64,000 bases of DNA from Anoxybacillus amylolyticus (GTDB lineage Bacteria > Bacillota > Bacilli > Bacillales > Anoxybacillaceae): the NCBI RefSeq assembly GCF_001634285.1, contig NZ_CP015438.1, forward strand, positions 1,128,001-1,192,000, read 5' to 3'. Below are positions 33,181 through 42,430 of this stretch, piece by piece. Numbering within the stretch: the first letter of the stretch is position 1; each line of letters opens with the position of its first letter. The position numbers were made by a program, and so were the translations under genes. Below the pieces are notes generated by a model. It did not search any database and was not told the DNA's origin. It was given only the letters and a program-made list of their open reading frames with translations.

Positions 33181-33214
33181 CTGGTATAATAGAGAAAAGA
33201 GAGAAAGGGGATGA

Positions 33215-34726
33215 ATGTGGGTGGCGACGTATAAACGAACATTGCTTTATCTTTTCCGAAATTATATAATCGGTTCGCTTATTGCCGTTGTTGGGGTAGG
33301 AAGTACGCTCATGACGATGACGCTTCACGTGATGAAAAGCGATTTGTATTTATTGCTGTTTGTCCAATTTGTTTCACTAATTATTATGTTTGCGTTAGAG
33401 TATCGTGCCTTTCGAAACGATATTTCCCCGATTCGAACACTGTTTTTTTCTCCCCACTTTAGCGAACAGCAATTTTACTTTGCTCTCGTGCAGGCGAAGC
33501 GTTTTCCGCTTTTGACGGTTCGGCGTATTTTCATTCCTCATTTTCTCGGATTGTCAATACCGGCTATGTTTATAACGACTGTCCTAATTTATCAAGGATT
33601 GTTGCATATTCCTTATGTTTATGTGTTATATGCATTGCTAGGTGCTTTTTTAATTGCTAGCCTTCATGCGGTATTGGAGTTTTTTCTGACCGTTCAAGCG
33701 ATGAAGCCGCTTATTCGGGAAATCATTGAAATTGGAAGGCAAAACGGGTGGACAGAAGCTGTTGGGGCTACGAACGCGGTTTATGTGCCGATAAAAATCC
33801 AGCTTCAATTGAGTGTCTTATTTATCGGAACGTTCCCAATTATTTTGTTCGTACTAGCAAGCCAAATTAAAACGACGCTTTCCGCTGCTGATTTTGGCTG
33901 GGTGTTAGCTGTATTATGTATGTCCATTTCCTTTTCTCTATTTGCGGCACACATTTTAGCCAAAGAAATTGAAAGCCCCATTCAAGAGTTGTATAAAAGC
34001 ATGAAAGGTGTGCAGGCGGAATCATTTGAAATGATCTGCGACAATATTTACATTGATGAGTTTTCGGAACTAACGAATGGCTTTAATCATATGATTGATG
34101 CGATTTTGCGACGAGAAGAAAAAAATAAACAGCTGCTTGACAGTTTTATTACTGTCATGGTAACGGCACTTGATGCACGTGATACATATACAGCTGGTCA
34201 CTCGCTCCGGGTCGCGACGTATGCTTTAGAAATTGGGAAACGCCTGCGTCTTCCAGAAGAACAGCTGCAAAAATTATACAAATCCGCAATTCTTCATGAT
34301 ATTGGAAAAATAGGGATTCCTGACGCGGTGTTGTTAAAAGACGGACGATTGACGGACGAAGAATTTGCATGGATTAAAAAACATCCCGTGCTCGGTGAAA
34401 ATATTTTGCAACAAGTGCAGCCGATCGAAGAAGTGAAAGATTTGCTTCCGGGCATTCGCTCGCATCATGAGCGAATCGACGGAAAAGGCTATCCAGACGG
34501 GTTAAAAGGCGAGCAAATTCCGCTGTTTGGCCGCATTATTGCGGTGGCGGACGCGTTTGACGCGATGACGTCTGACCGCCCATATCGAAAAGGAATGAGC
34601 GTCGAAACGGCCGTATCCATTTTGCTAAGCGGAAAAGGAACACAATGGGATGCAGAAATGGTCGATCATTTCGTCGCACACTTACAAGGGCAACATCCAC
34701 ATATATACCCAGAAAGGGTGGGGTAA
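33215..34726 (+). CDS. Membrane-bound HD-GYP phosphodiesterase
   Basis: A 503-residue protein. Residues 1-250 hold about six membrane segments, then a HAMP-like linker (AAHILAKEIESPIQELYKSM) and a C-terminal HD-GYP domain from about residue 305. The catalytic set is intact: TAGHSLRVATYA, LHDIGKIGIPD, HHERIDGKGYPDGLKG and ADAFDAMTSDRPYRK. Expected activity is hydrolysis of cyclic di-GMP at the membrane. ATG 33215 lies four bases after AAAGGGG; GTG 33221 is an alternative. The membrane sensor family is not recognised. Confidence 0.85.
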   Translation: MWVATYKRTLLYLFRNYIIGSLIAVVGVGSTLMTMTLHVMKSDLYLLLFVQFVSLIIMFALEYRAFRNDISPIRTLFFSPHFSEQQFYFALVQAKRFPLLTVRRIFIPHFLGLSIPAMFITTVLIYQGLLHIPYVYVLYALLGAFLIASLHAVLEFFLTVQAMKPLIREIIEIGRQNGWTEAVGATNAVYVPIKIQLQLSVLFIGTFPIILFVLASQIKTTLSAADFGWVLAVLCMSISFSLFAAHILAKEIESPIQELYKSMKGVQAESFEMICDNIYIDEFSELTNGFNHMIDAILRREEKNKQLLDSFITVMVTALDARDTYTAGHSLRVATYALEIGKRLRLPEEQLQKLYKSAILHDIGKIGIPDAVLLKDGRLTDEEFAWIKKHPVLGENILQQVQPIEEVKDLLPGIRSHHERIDGKGYPDGLKGEQIPLFGRIIAVADAFDAMTSDRPYRKGMSVETAVSILLSGKGTQWDAEMVDHFVAHLQGQHPHIYPERVG

Positions 34727-34728
34727 GG

Positions 34729-34755
34729 CGGACAAGGATTTGTCCGTCGTTTTTT
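34729..34755 (+). terminator. Terminator of the first HD-GYP gene
   Basis: CGGACAA (34729-34735) with TTGTCCG (34740-34746), followed by TCGTTTTTT. Confidence 0.82.
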
Positions 34756-34866
34756 ATGGTTTAAAAAGTGATGCTTATTCAAAAAATCACCAACATTTTA
34801 AAGTGAAAAAGAAAAAAAGTGTATTATAATGGAAGAAAGAGGGGATTTATAGGGGGATTTGAGTAG

Positions 34867-36765
34867 ATGAAGAGAATACGAGTAACAAATAAAGAGAGAC
34901 TGCAACAATTGAGTTATACGGGGGTGACGGAAGAAAGGCTGGAGTATTTGCGTGAATATAGGCATATATTATTCTCGCTTATTGATGCGATTGTTAGCGA
35001 GTTATACGAAGATATATGGGCGGTTGATTCACTACGTGACGTTATCCAGCGCCACTCGACGTTAGAGAGATTAAAAAAGACGCAGGCAGAATATTTACAT
35101 CAATGTTTCGAGGCAACGATTGATGACGAATATATTGAAAGACGTTATCGAATCGGAAAAGTTCATTCCGAAATCGGGCTTGATTTAATGTGGTATTTAG
35201 CTACTTATACGAAATATCTCGACATTATTTACAAACACGTATCCGCTGTGCTCCCTAAGGAAGCAACGAATATTTTACTTGTTGTTCAGACGATTTTTTC
35301 GTTTGATATGCAGCTGACATTAGAAGCGTACAAATCAGTAGAAATTGAAAAAGCTGCCCACCCGTTGCGCTATGAATTGGACAAGCTGCGGCAAGTGCAC
35401 GGTTTTACGAATGAGGATTTAGAAAACCTTGAGAAATTGAGTGGCTACATTTCATTTTGTATTGACGATATTATGAATCATTTTTATCATTGCCTTGTTC
35501 ACCGGCTAGGGGAAGAAAATAGGTATAGCTTTTTACAAACAGAGAAGTATTTATCATATATTAGAAATTTTTTGCTACAATTTTTTCAAGAAAAAGTATA
35601 TTGCGACTCAGAAGCTTATTTTTTAATTATTCGGGATTGGAGTCGCCTCATTATCGAACAGCGGTACCAAGAAAGCTTTTTTCATATTTCATCCGAATCG
35701 ATTGGGGAAGCACTAAAAAAAGTATTTTTGACAAAAGAATATTTACACGATCCGAAAATCGTTCAATATATTCATTCGTTTGAACGTTTTTCTAAATTCA
35801 CTTTAGCAATTATGAATGAAATTATCCGGCCATATTTGTTTTTACGCGATTTTGACTTTTTGGATATTTATGCGTATGAAATTAGCACAATCGATTTTGG
35901 GCGATTGACGTGGATTGACGATAAGATGAAGCGATTGTTAAAAACGCTTGGCATTGATGAAGAACATCCGATTGGTCGCCGCTGTTACGAACTGCTCCAT
36001 AACCGTACCGTTCCTTGTTCAGGCTGTCCAGCTCTAGAAGGAAAATCGGAGCCGATGATGGCGACATTTATGAACGAGCATGGGGTAAGTTATTATAAAA
36101 TTCGGATACTACCACAAACAAAAATTTTTGAACTATCCAGAGCGCTGCTTGTTATTCAAGATGTGACGAAAGAATCGAAAGTGATGTTTGATACGCTAGA
36201 GCGGCTGTTGCAGTTGGCCGAATATCGAGACGATGATACGAAAAATCATGTTCACCGCATCGGTATGCTTTCTAGAATGTTGGCACGGTTGGCAGGATGT
36301 GATGAGCAATTTGTTTCCCATATTGAAATTGCCGCGAAATTTCATGATATCGGGAAAGTGGGCATTCCAGATTATATTTTAAACAAACCAGGAAAATTGA
36401 CAAAAGAAGAATGGGAATCGATGAAAACGCATGTGCTCATCGGTCATCAAATTCTTGCTAACTTAGACTTGCCCGTCATTCAAATGGCGGCGAATATTGC
36501 CCGAACGCACCACGAATGGTGGAACGGAGGTGGCTATCCGAACGGGTTAAAAGGAGAGGAAATCCCGTTAGAAGGACGGATTGTTGCTATTGTGGACGTA
36601 TTTGATGCCTTATTATCTAAGCGGGTATACAAAGAAGCATTTCCGCCAGAAAAAGTGAAAGAGATCTTAATAGATGGGCGTGGCAAGCAATTTGATCCGA
36701 AGTTAGTGGATCTGTTTGTTTCGATGTGGGATGATTTTTTGATGGCAAGAGAGCGGTTGGTGTAA
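34867..36765 (+). CDS. Globin-coupled HD-GYP protein (two globin-like domains, PAS)
   Basis: A 632-residue soluble multi-domain protein. Residues about 5-165 are a protoglobin/globin-coupled sensor, with the proximal-histidine motif RRYRIGKVHSEIGLDLMWYL. Residues about 185-335 look like a second, diverged globin domain without that histidine motif (RDWSRLIIEQRYQESFFHIS). A PAS-like part follows at about 345-440 with RRCYELLHNRTVPCSGCPA. The HD-GYP domain is C-terminal: KFHDIGKVGIPDYILNKPGK and THHEWWNGGGYPNGLKGEEI. It suggests oxygen- or redox-controlled cyclic di-GMP breakdown. ATG 34867 has a weak site. Confidence 0.85.
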   Translation: MKRIRVTNKERLQQLSYTGVTEERLEYLREYRHILFSLIDAIVSELYEDIWAVDSLRDVIQRHSTLERLKKTQAEYLHQCFEATIDDEYIERRYRIGKVHSEIGLDLMWYLATYTKYLDIIYKHVSAVLPKEATNILLVVQTIFSFDMQLTLEAYKSVEIEKAAHPLRYELDKLRQVHGFTNEDLENLEKLSGYISFCIDDIMNHFYHCLVHRLGEENRYSFLQTEKYLSYIRNFLLQFFQEKVYCDSEAYFLIIRDWSRLIIEQRYQESFFHISSESIGEALKKVFLTKEYLHDPKIVQYIHSFERFSKFTLAIMNEIIRPYLFLRDFDFLDIYAYEISTIDFGRLTWIDDKMKRLLKTLGIDEEHPIGRRCYELLHNRTVPCSGCPALEGKSEPMMATFMNEHGVSYYKIRILPQTKIFELSRALLVIQDVTKESKVMFDTLERLLQLAEYRDDDTKNHVHRIGMLSRMLARLAGCDEQFVSHIEIAAKFHDIGKVGIPDYILNKPGKLTKEEWESMKTHVLIGHQILANLDLPVIQMAANIARTHHEWWNGGGYPNGLKGEEIPLEGRIVAIVDVFDALLSKRVYKEAFPPEKVKEILIDGRGKQFDPKLVDLFVSMWDDFLMARERLV

Positions 36766-36830
36766 AGCGGACGGAGAGGTTTGAGTTACCCTGTGATATA
36801 ATGAATAAAAAGTAAATGGGGTGAATGGAA

Positions 36831-37349
36831 ATGAAAACTCCAGAGTCCCAGCATAAAAGCTATACGTATAAAGAATATGCAGAGTGGGATGGGAAATGGA
36901 AGTTGATTGACGGCGTTCCATATAATATGTCCCTCTCTCCATCCTTTTCGCATCAAGGATTATTGGGAGTTTTATGCTGTTTTGCGATCATTTTTTGAGA
37001 AACAAGGCTGCGCGGTTGTTCTCGCTCCGTTTGATGTAAGGCTAAATGCCAGCTTTCATTACGAAACGGCGAAACATATCGTGCAACCAGATCTGTTGGT
37101 CGTTTGCGACAAACAGAAAATCACTGAAAAAAGTTGCGATGGGCCTCCTGATTTAACGATTGAAGTGCTGTCTCCGAGCACGGCGTTAAAAGACAGAAAT
37201 GAAAAATACAACTTGTATTAGCAGTTTCGAGTAAAAGAATATTGGATGGTCGATCCTATTCATCGAACAGTGGAAGTATACGGCTGGGAGGATGGTTTAT
37301 TCCGGAACTGCAATTAACTCTTTCTGAAGTGTTAAAGCAGCCATGGTAG
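36831..37349 (+). pseudogene. Uma2-type (DUF820) endonuclease-like gene, disrupted
   Basis: Pieces of a Uma2-family protein are readable in order: MKTPESQHKSYTYKEYAEWD and WKLIDGVPYNMS, a frameshift near 36960, then AVLRSFFEKQGCAVVLAPFD, VQPDLLVVCDKQKI and LTIEVLSPSTALKDRNEKYN, a TAG stop at 37219, then VKEYWMVDPIHRTVEVYGWE, and after another shift FIPELQLTLSEVLKQPW. At least two frameshifts and one nonsense change, so no full product. The PD-(D/E)xK residues are still visible in the fragments. Confidence 0.88.
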
Positions 37350-37423
37350 CTTTCGCTTTTCCCTTGAAGTAGGCAAATCGTTTTGCCCGCTGGCGTTCAT
37401 TCGATACTTGTGGTTCGCTATCA

Positions 37424-37745
37424 TACAACTGGGGAGTTTACCTTCATTTTTTTCGACTGTCGAGGCAAGCTTATGGCTTGCCTTCGTCATGCTTTGGCGT
37501 GCAGAGGACCGCACCACCAGCCGCTTCCTAGACAAATTCATTTGTCTAGGAGCGGTGTTGTTCAAAGATAGGAAAGCATAGAATTTTGCAATTGGGCAGA
37601 GAGCTGTCTAGTTCCACGCGCCACCTTCTTTCGGCGGCTAAGCCTCCTCGGTGGGGCTTGTGCGCTATTCGCCGATAGACAGGCGCTTTGCGCTTTTCTT
37701 AGGTCGCGCGACAGTCGAAAAATTAAAGCTTCAACGTGGATTTAC
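37424..37745 (-). repeat. Repeat family A, copy 5, interrupted by repeat B
   Basis: Reverse orientation. ACAACTGGGGAGTTTACC and TCGACTGTCG are the right end of A; arm 3 is GGCAAGC/GGCTTGCC, arm 2 is decayed, arm 1 tip is CCGCTTCCTAGACAAAT / ATTTGTCTAGGAGCGG. After GGTGTTGTTC about 136 bp of repeat B intervene, and A resumes with GGTCGCGCGACAGTCG and TTCAACGTGGATTTA. Confidence 0.85.
37571..37706 (+). repeat. Repeat family B, copy 1, inserted in repeat A
   Basis: Shares with the copy at 57086: TTTTGCAATTGGGCAGAGAG then CTGTCTAGTTCCACGCGCCA near its start and GGGGCTTGTGCGCT, GATAGACAGGCGCTTTGCGC, TTTTCTTA near its end. No ORF. It splits an A-family copy, which shows that it inserted after A. 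Confidence 0.75.
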
Positions 37746-37828
37746 ATTCTAAATGGCAAAGATGTGCCTATTTCTCTTCTTTTCTTGTGGTATACTAATG
37801 GAGAGATTGATTAGAACGGAGAATTGGC

Positions 37829-38566
37829 ATGGAAGACATTCATGTAGCGGATGTTTGTTTATTAGCAGGGAAAATTATGTTGCAAAGCGGAGCGGAAACG
37901 TATCGGGTAGAGGATACGATGGTGCGAATTGCCGCCGCATTTGGCATGCCGCATTCGCACAGCTATGTAACGCCAACTGGAATTATTTTTGCGATTGATG
38001 GAGCAGGACCAGCGAGGTTAATCCGTATCGTAGAGCGCTCGACCGACTTACAGAAAGTAACGATTGTCAACAGCATTTCTCGGCAAATTAGTTGTGGAGA
38101 GCTATCGCTTTCTCAGGCATATATGCTATTGAAACAACTCGAACAAAAAAATGTATCGTACCCGTTTGTATGGCAAATTGCGGCCGCGGCGATTGCAAGC
38201 GGTTGTTTTGTTGTCATGTTTGCTGGGGCATTTAGCGACGTTTTACCTGCATGTGTTGCCGGCGGGATCGGTTTTTCCGGCTTATATTATATGCACCGGC
38301 TTGTAAAAATTAAGTTTTTCTCTGAATTTTTTGCATCGTTTCTTTCTGGAATTATAGCGATTGTGCTTGTAGAGGTCGGACTTGGCAACAACGTTGATAA
38401 AATCATCATTGGCTCCGTCATGCCGTTAGTTCCAGGAATGTTAATTACGAATGCCGTACGGGATTTAATGGCAGGACATTTAGTCGCTGGATTGTCCAAA
38501 GGAGCGGAAGCGTTTTTAACCGCATTTGCTATCGGGACGGGAATCGCGGTAGTTTTAGCGATGTAG
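37829..38566 (+). CDS. Threonine/serine exporter family protein, large part (ThrE, YjjP-like)
   Basis: A 245-residue protein of the ThrE family. The cytoplasmic first part (VCLLAGKIMLQSGAETYRVE, GIIFAIDG) is followed from about residue 115 by five membrane segments, including GSVMPLVPGMLITNAVRDLM. In one-piece ThrE this part is joined to the domain encoded by the next gene. ATG 37829 follows CGGAGAATTGGC. It probably pairs with the product of 38577 to export small amino acids or similar; substrate unproven. Confidence 0.85.
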   Translation: MEDIHVADVCLLAGKIMLQSGAETYRVEDTMVRIAAAFGMPHSHSYVTPTGIIFAIDGAGPARLIRIVERSTDLQKVTIVNSISRQISCGELSLSQAYMLLKQLEQKNVSYPFVWQIAAAAIASGCFVVMFAGAFSDVLPACVAGGIGFSGLYYMHRLVKIKFFSEFFASFLSGIIAIVLVEVGLGNNVDKIIIGSVMPLVPGMLITNAVRDLMAGHLVAGLSKGAEAFLTAFAIGTGIAVVLAM

Positions 38567-38576
38567 GAGGAAAAGT

Positions 38577-39008
38577 ATGGGCGCTGAACAACTAGCAATG
38601 AGTTTTATTGCCACGGCGGCGTTTGGTCTTATTTTTAATGTTCCGAAAAAGTTGCTTGCCCATTGTGGAGTTGTCGGGATGATTGGCTGGCTCATTTACC
38701 TTTTAATCGTCGAACACGAATTAGATCCTGTTTTAGCGACGTTTTTTGCTGCTTTTGTTGTTGCGGTAGTTAGCCAGTTATTAGCAAGGGCATATAAAAC
38801 ACCGGTGACGATTTTTAGCGTTTCGGGTATCATTCCTCTTGTTCCAGGGGGATTGGCATATGAAGCGATGCGGCACGTCGTTGTCAATGACTACAATATG
38901 GCGCTTCAATTGGCAGCGAAAGCGTTTATGCTCTCAGGGGCGATTGCAATGGGGATTGTTTTTTCAGAAGTAGTCAATCAAATGGTGAAAACAAAGTTTT
39001 TTCGGTAG
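38577..39008 (+). CDS. Threonine/serine exporter family protein, small part (YjjB-like)
   Basis: A 143-residue membrane protein with about four to five segments and the motif SGIIPLVPGGLAYEAMRHVV that mirrors the PLVPG motif of its partner. It is the ThrE_2 (DUF3815) half of a split ThrE exporter. It starts 10 bases after the first half with AGGAGGAAAAGT. The next operon starts 108 bases on. Confidence 0.85.
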   Translation: MGAEQLAMSFIATAAFGLIFNVPKKLLAHCGVVGMIGWLIYLLIVEHELDPVLATFFAAFVVAVVSQLLARAYKTPVTIFSVSGIIPLVPGGLAYEAMRHVVVNDYNMALQLAAKAFMLSGAIAMGIVFSEVVNQMVKTKFFR

Positions 39009-39116
39009 AATCTAGGTATTTCACACATATTTCTTTCTTTTTTGATATTGAAACACTTTTTTGAATATTATAATATATTCAACAACTATTGTATGTCATA
39101 ACTGAGGAGAGAAGAC

Positions 39117-40286
39117 ATGAAAAGTGCATTAGAAAGTATTCGACAAGAATTATGGAATGTGTTCGACCTTTTGCATCAGCATCCAGAAATCAGTTGGGAA
39201 GAATTCAAAACAACCGAATTTTTAAAACAGCAACTAATTCAAGAAGGATATCGCGTTCAAACATTTTCTGATTGCACTGGAGTTATCGGGGAATTTGGCA
39301 ATGGATCGTTGACCGTCGGGTTACGGGCGGATATGGACGCACTTTGGCAAGAAGTGGACGGAGTATGGAAGGCTAATCATTCGTGCGGTCACGATGCTCA
39401 TATGACTATGGTGCTGGGGGTTATAAAATTGTTTAACCGCATTGGTTATCATCCGCCGGGGAAACTAAAAATTTTGTTTCAGCCAGCAGAAGAAATGGGA
39501 ACCGGTGCATTGAAAATGATGGAAAAAGGGGTCGTCGATGATGTGGACTTTTTATATGGCGTGCATTTGCGACCGATTCAGGAATTACGCAGTGGCTATG
39601 CATCGCCAGCGATTTTGCACGGAGCGGCGCAAATTATTAATGGAGAAATTAAAGGAGTGGCGGCACATGCGGCACGACCGCATCTTGGCGTGAATGCGAT
39701 TGAAGTTGGAAGCGCGCTTGTGCAAGAACTAGGCAAAATCCACATCGATCCACAAGTGCCAGCATCGATTAAAATGACCCGATTTCATGCAGGGGGGAAA
39801 AGCGCCAACATCATTCCAGAACATGCCGATTTTACGCTTGATTTGCGAGCGCAAACGAACGAAACGATGAAACAGCTTGTTGAACATTTACATCATGTCG
39901 TAAAAGGGATAGAGATGATTTATGGGGCGGAAATTTCCCTTGAACAAAGTGTTCGAATTGTTGCTGCGAACGTGCATCCAGAGGCAAAGAAACTGATGGA
40001 AAAAGCGATTGTTGCAACAATCGGACAAGAAAAGTGTGCCCCTCCAGTCGTGACATCAGGTGGAGAGGATTTTCACTTTTACTCAGTCATGAAACCAGCA
40101 TTGAAAACGACGATGCTCGGTCTCGGATGTGACTTAGCGCCAGGGTTGCATCATCCTCATATGACGTTCCGTCGCGACGATTTACTCACCGGAGTGGAAA
40201 TTTTAGCAAGAACGGTGATGGAAACATTCCGCGCGGCGCAAACAAAAGGGGAGAACGACGTTGAACATTTCGCTGCAAACAATTAG
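39117..40286 (+). CDS. M20 family amidohydrolase (AmhX-like; probable N-succinyl-amino-acid desuccinylase)
   Basis: A 389-residue zinc amidohydrolase. M20 signatures: HPEISWEEFKTTEFL, GLRADMDALWQE, NHSCGHDAHMTMVLGV, FQPAEEMGTGALKM, and the dimer lid AAHAARPHLGVNAIEVGSAL. It resembles B. subtilis AmhX. The next two genes encode a GNAT enzyme and an N-succinyl-amino-acid racemase type enolase; this trio is the set shown in Geobacillus kaustophilus to convert D- to L-amino acids, where the M20 member removes succinyl from the L-product. ATG 39117 follows TGAGGAGAG. Confidence 0.85.
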   Translation: MKSALESIRQELWNVFDLLHQHPEISWEEFKTTEFLKQQLIQEGYRVQTFSDCTGVIGEFGNGSLTVGLRADMDALWQEVDGVWKANHSCGHDAHMTMVLGVIKLFNRIGYHPPGKLKILFQPAEEMGTGALKMMEKGVVDDVDFLYGVHLRPIQELRSGYASPAILHGAAQIINGEIKGVAAHAARPHLGVNAIEVGSALVQELGKIHIDPQVPASIKMTRFHAGGKSANIIPEHADFTLDLRAQTNETMKQLVEHLHHVVKGIEMIYGAEISLEQSVRIVAANVHPEAKKLMEKAIVATIGQEKCAPPVVTSGGEDFHFYSVMKPALKTTMLGLGCDLAPGLHHPHMTFRRDDLLTGVEILARTVMETFRAAQTKGENDVEHFAANN

Positions 40287-41091
40287 TACGATGGAGCAGT
40301 TAAAGGAAATGGCAGAGTTAGAGCATCGCGTCTGGCAATCAACGTCCATTCCGCTACATCAAACGCTCACTGTTGCAAAAAATGGTGGCATTATTATCGG
40401 GGCGTATGATGCTGAGCGACTCGTCGGTTTTGTCTATAGTTTTCCTGGATATCGAAACGGCGACGTGTATTTATGTTCGCATATGCTAGGTATTGATGAA
40501 GATTACCGCAACAAAGGCATTGGGTATTTGCTAAAACAAGCGCAGGCGGAGGTAGCGAAAAAACTTGGTTATCGCCTCATTCGGTGGACGTACGACCCAC
40601 TCGAAAGCCGTAACGCCTATTTAAATATGGTGAAGCTTGGCGCCATTTGTTCCGAGTATATAGAAAATTGCTATGGTGAAATGAGTGATGCGCTCAATAA
40701 GCATTTGCCGTCCGACCGATTTAACGTCGAATGGCATATTAATAGCCGCTACGTACAAGAGCGTCATATCTTTGTTTCTTCAATTCGTCCGTCGGAAGAA
40801 GCAGAAGTGCTTCATTGGCGTATGCACGAAACAGGAGAGCCGGAAGCAGTCGTATCCTTGCGGGAGTGGGAAACATTTTCAGAGCAACCGTTTTTATTTG
40901 TTCCAATTCCGCGTCATTTTCAACGCATAAAAGAGAAGAACCGAGAATTGGCGTTCGACTGGCGCTATAAAACACGCGCTATATTCACCCGTCTGTTTCA
41001 AGAAGGATGGTCGGTTGTGCATGTGGAACGAACGGAGAAGGAGCCGATACAATATTATGTGCTCGTGAAACGAGGTAATATACCGTTATGA
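40261..41091 (+). CDS. GNAT acyltransferase (probable D-amino-acid N-succinyltransferase)
   Basis: A 276-residue GNAT protein. Acetyl-CoA fold elements: [40 protein letters not shown], and [20 protein letters not shown]. The C-terminal half (from about residue 165) is a partly similar second domain typical of this GNAT subfamily (COG3375). TTG start at 40261, seven bases after AGGGGAG, overlapping the M20 gene by 26 bases. In the described pathway this enzyme succinylates D-amino acids; here that role is inferred from the operon. Confidence 0.82.
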   Translation: MNISLQTISTMEQLKEMAELEHRVWQSTSIPLHQTLTVAKNGGIIIGAYDAERLVGFVYSFPGYRNGDVYLCSHMLGIDEDYRNKGIGYLLKQAQAEVAKKLGYRLIRWTYDPLESRNAYLNMVKLGAICSEYIENCYGEMSDALNKHLPSDRFNVEWHINSRYVQERHIFVSSIRPSEEAEVLHWRMHETGEPEAVVSLREWETFSEQPFLFVPIPRHFQRIKEKNRELAFDWRYKTRAIFTRLFQEGWSVVHVERTEKEPIQYYVLVKRGNIPL

Positions 41092-41101
41092 GGTGGAAAC
41101 A

Positions 41102-42220
41102 ATGAAAATAAATCGAGTAGTTTTGCGGCATATGCAAATGAAACTAAAAGCGCCGTTTACGACGAGCTTCGGTTCGTTTACTACTAAAGAGTTTATTTTA
41201 GTGGAAGCGATTGACGAAGATGGGGTGTCCGGGTGGGGGGAATCGGTAGCGTTTCACTCGCCATGGTATAACGAAGAAACGGTGAAAACAAACTGGCACA
41301 TGTTAGAAGATTTTTTATTGCCGCTTCTATTCCAAGCGCCTATTGCTCACCCAGATGAGTTAAGCGGTCGTTTTTCGGGGATTCGCAAAAACAATATGGC
41401 AAAAGCAGCGATTGAAGGGGCGATATGGGATTTATTTGCGAAGAAAAAGAATGTCCCATTAAGCGAGGTACTTGGCGGAACGAAAAAGCAAATTGATGTC
41501 GGCATTAGCATCGGGATTCAAAAAGGTATAGCCGACTTATTGGGTATTGTCGAACGCTATGTGCACGAAGGGTATCGACGGATAAAAGTGAAAATTAAGC
41601 CAGGCTGCGATGTCGAAGTCATTCGCGAAATTCGCCGTCATTTTCCTGATATACCGTTAATGGCAGATGCGAACTCAGCATATTCACTAAAAGACATCGA
41701 GAGGTTAAAGGCGCTTGACGAATTTGAATTGATGATGATCGAGCAACCGCTCGCTGCGGACGATATTGTTGATCATGCTGCATTGCAAGCACAACTAAAT
41801 ACCCCTATTTGCCTTGACGAAAGCATTCATTCGTACGAAGATGCTAGAAAAGCAATTGAGCTTGGCAGTTGCCGCGTTATTAATATTAAAATTGGCCGTG
41901 TAGGCGGCTTGACAGAAGCGAAGCGCATCCATGATTTTTGCCAAACGCACCATATCCCTGTTTGGTGTGGGGGAATGCTTGAATCTGGAGTAGGACGAGC
42001 GCATAATATTGCGATAACTACGCTTTCTAATTTCTCTCTGCCAGGGGACACGGCTGCTTCTTCGTATTACTGGGAGCGAGATATTATTTTTCCTGAAGTA
42101 ATGGTACATAATGGAACGATTACGGTTCCAGACAATCCAGGCATTGGCTATGATGTTGACCGACAGCAAGTGACCCGCTATACAACGTTTACGAAAACAT
42201 ATCGTCCATCATTGGAATAA
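41102..42220 (+). CDS. N-succinyl-amino-acid racemase / o-succinylbenzoate synthase family
   Basis: A 372-residue enolase-superfamily enzyme of the MenC/NSAR group. Catalytic residues visible: KVKIKPG (second Lys of KxK as the general base), metal ligands D in MADANSAY, E in MMIEQPL and D in ICLDESIHS, and the opposing Lys in [10 protein letters not shown]. Racemises N-succinyl amino acids and may make o-succinylbenzoate. ATG 41102 has GAGGTGG just ahead; it is 11 bases after the GNAT gene. The menaquinone genes are not near, favouring the racemase role. Confidence 0.88.
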   Translation: MKINRVVLRHMQMKLKAPFTTSFGSFTTKEFILVEAIDEDGVSGWGESVAFHSPWYNEETVKTNWHMLEDFLLPLLFQAPIAHPDELSGRFSGIRKNNMAKAAIEGAIWDLFAKKKNVPLSEVLGGTKKQIDVGISIGIQKGIADLLGIVERYVHEGYRRIKVKIKPGCDVEVIREIRRHFPDIPLMADANSAYSLKDIERLKALDEFELMMIEQPLAADDIVDHAALQAQLNTPICLDESIHSYEDARKAIELGSCRVINIKIGRVGGLTEAKRIHDFCQTHHIPVWCGGMLESGVGRAHNIAITTLSNFSLPGDTAASSYYWERDIIFPEVMVHNGTITVPDNPGIGYDVDRQQVTRYTTFTKTYRPSLE

Positions 42221-42250
42221 CCGATCTGTCGAACAGGTCGGTTTTTATTT
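42219..42250 (+). terminator. Terminator of the racemase operon
   Basis: CCGATCTGT (42221-42229) with ACAGGTCGG (42233-42241), then TTTTTATTTT. Confidence 0.88.
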
Positions 42251-42337
42251 TGGAGTATTTTTTTTACGAAAAAGCAACAATAGAAATAAATGCGTTATTT
42301 TTTTGTATTAGAAGAGAGAAAAAAACGTTGAATTTAT

Positions 42338-42365
42338 CCGTTTTATGCGTTAAAGTATAAAACGG
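42338..42365. promoter_or_regulatory. Inverted repeat before the first amino acid permease gene
   Basis: CCGTTTTAT (42338-42346) and ATAAAACGG (42357-42365), perfect 9-bp arms separated by 10 bases, 66 bases before the ATG. Could be a repressor site or a leader hairpin. Confidence 0.35.
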
Positions 42366-42430
42366 AAAAAGTATTTTTATCGCAAAAATTTTTGCAATTT
42401 TCAACAAGAAAAAGCGAGGAGAGACAGCAC

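Noticed and set aside
36907-37221. Intact 104-residue Uma2-type gene
   Set aside because: It lacks the family N-terminus, which is readable in another frame directly upstream, and ends at a nonsense codon inside a conserved part; it is a pseudogene piece.
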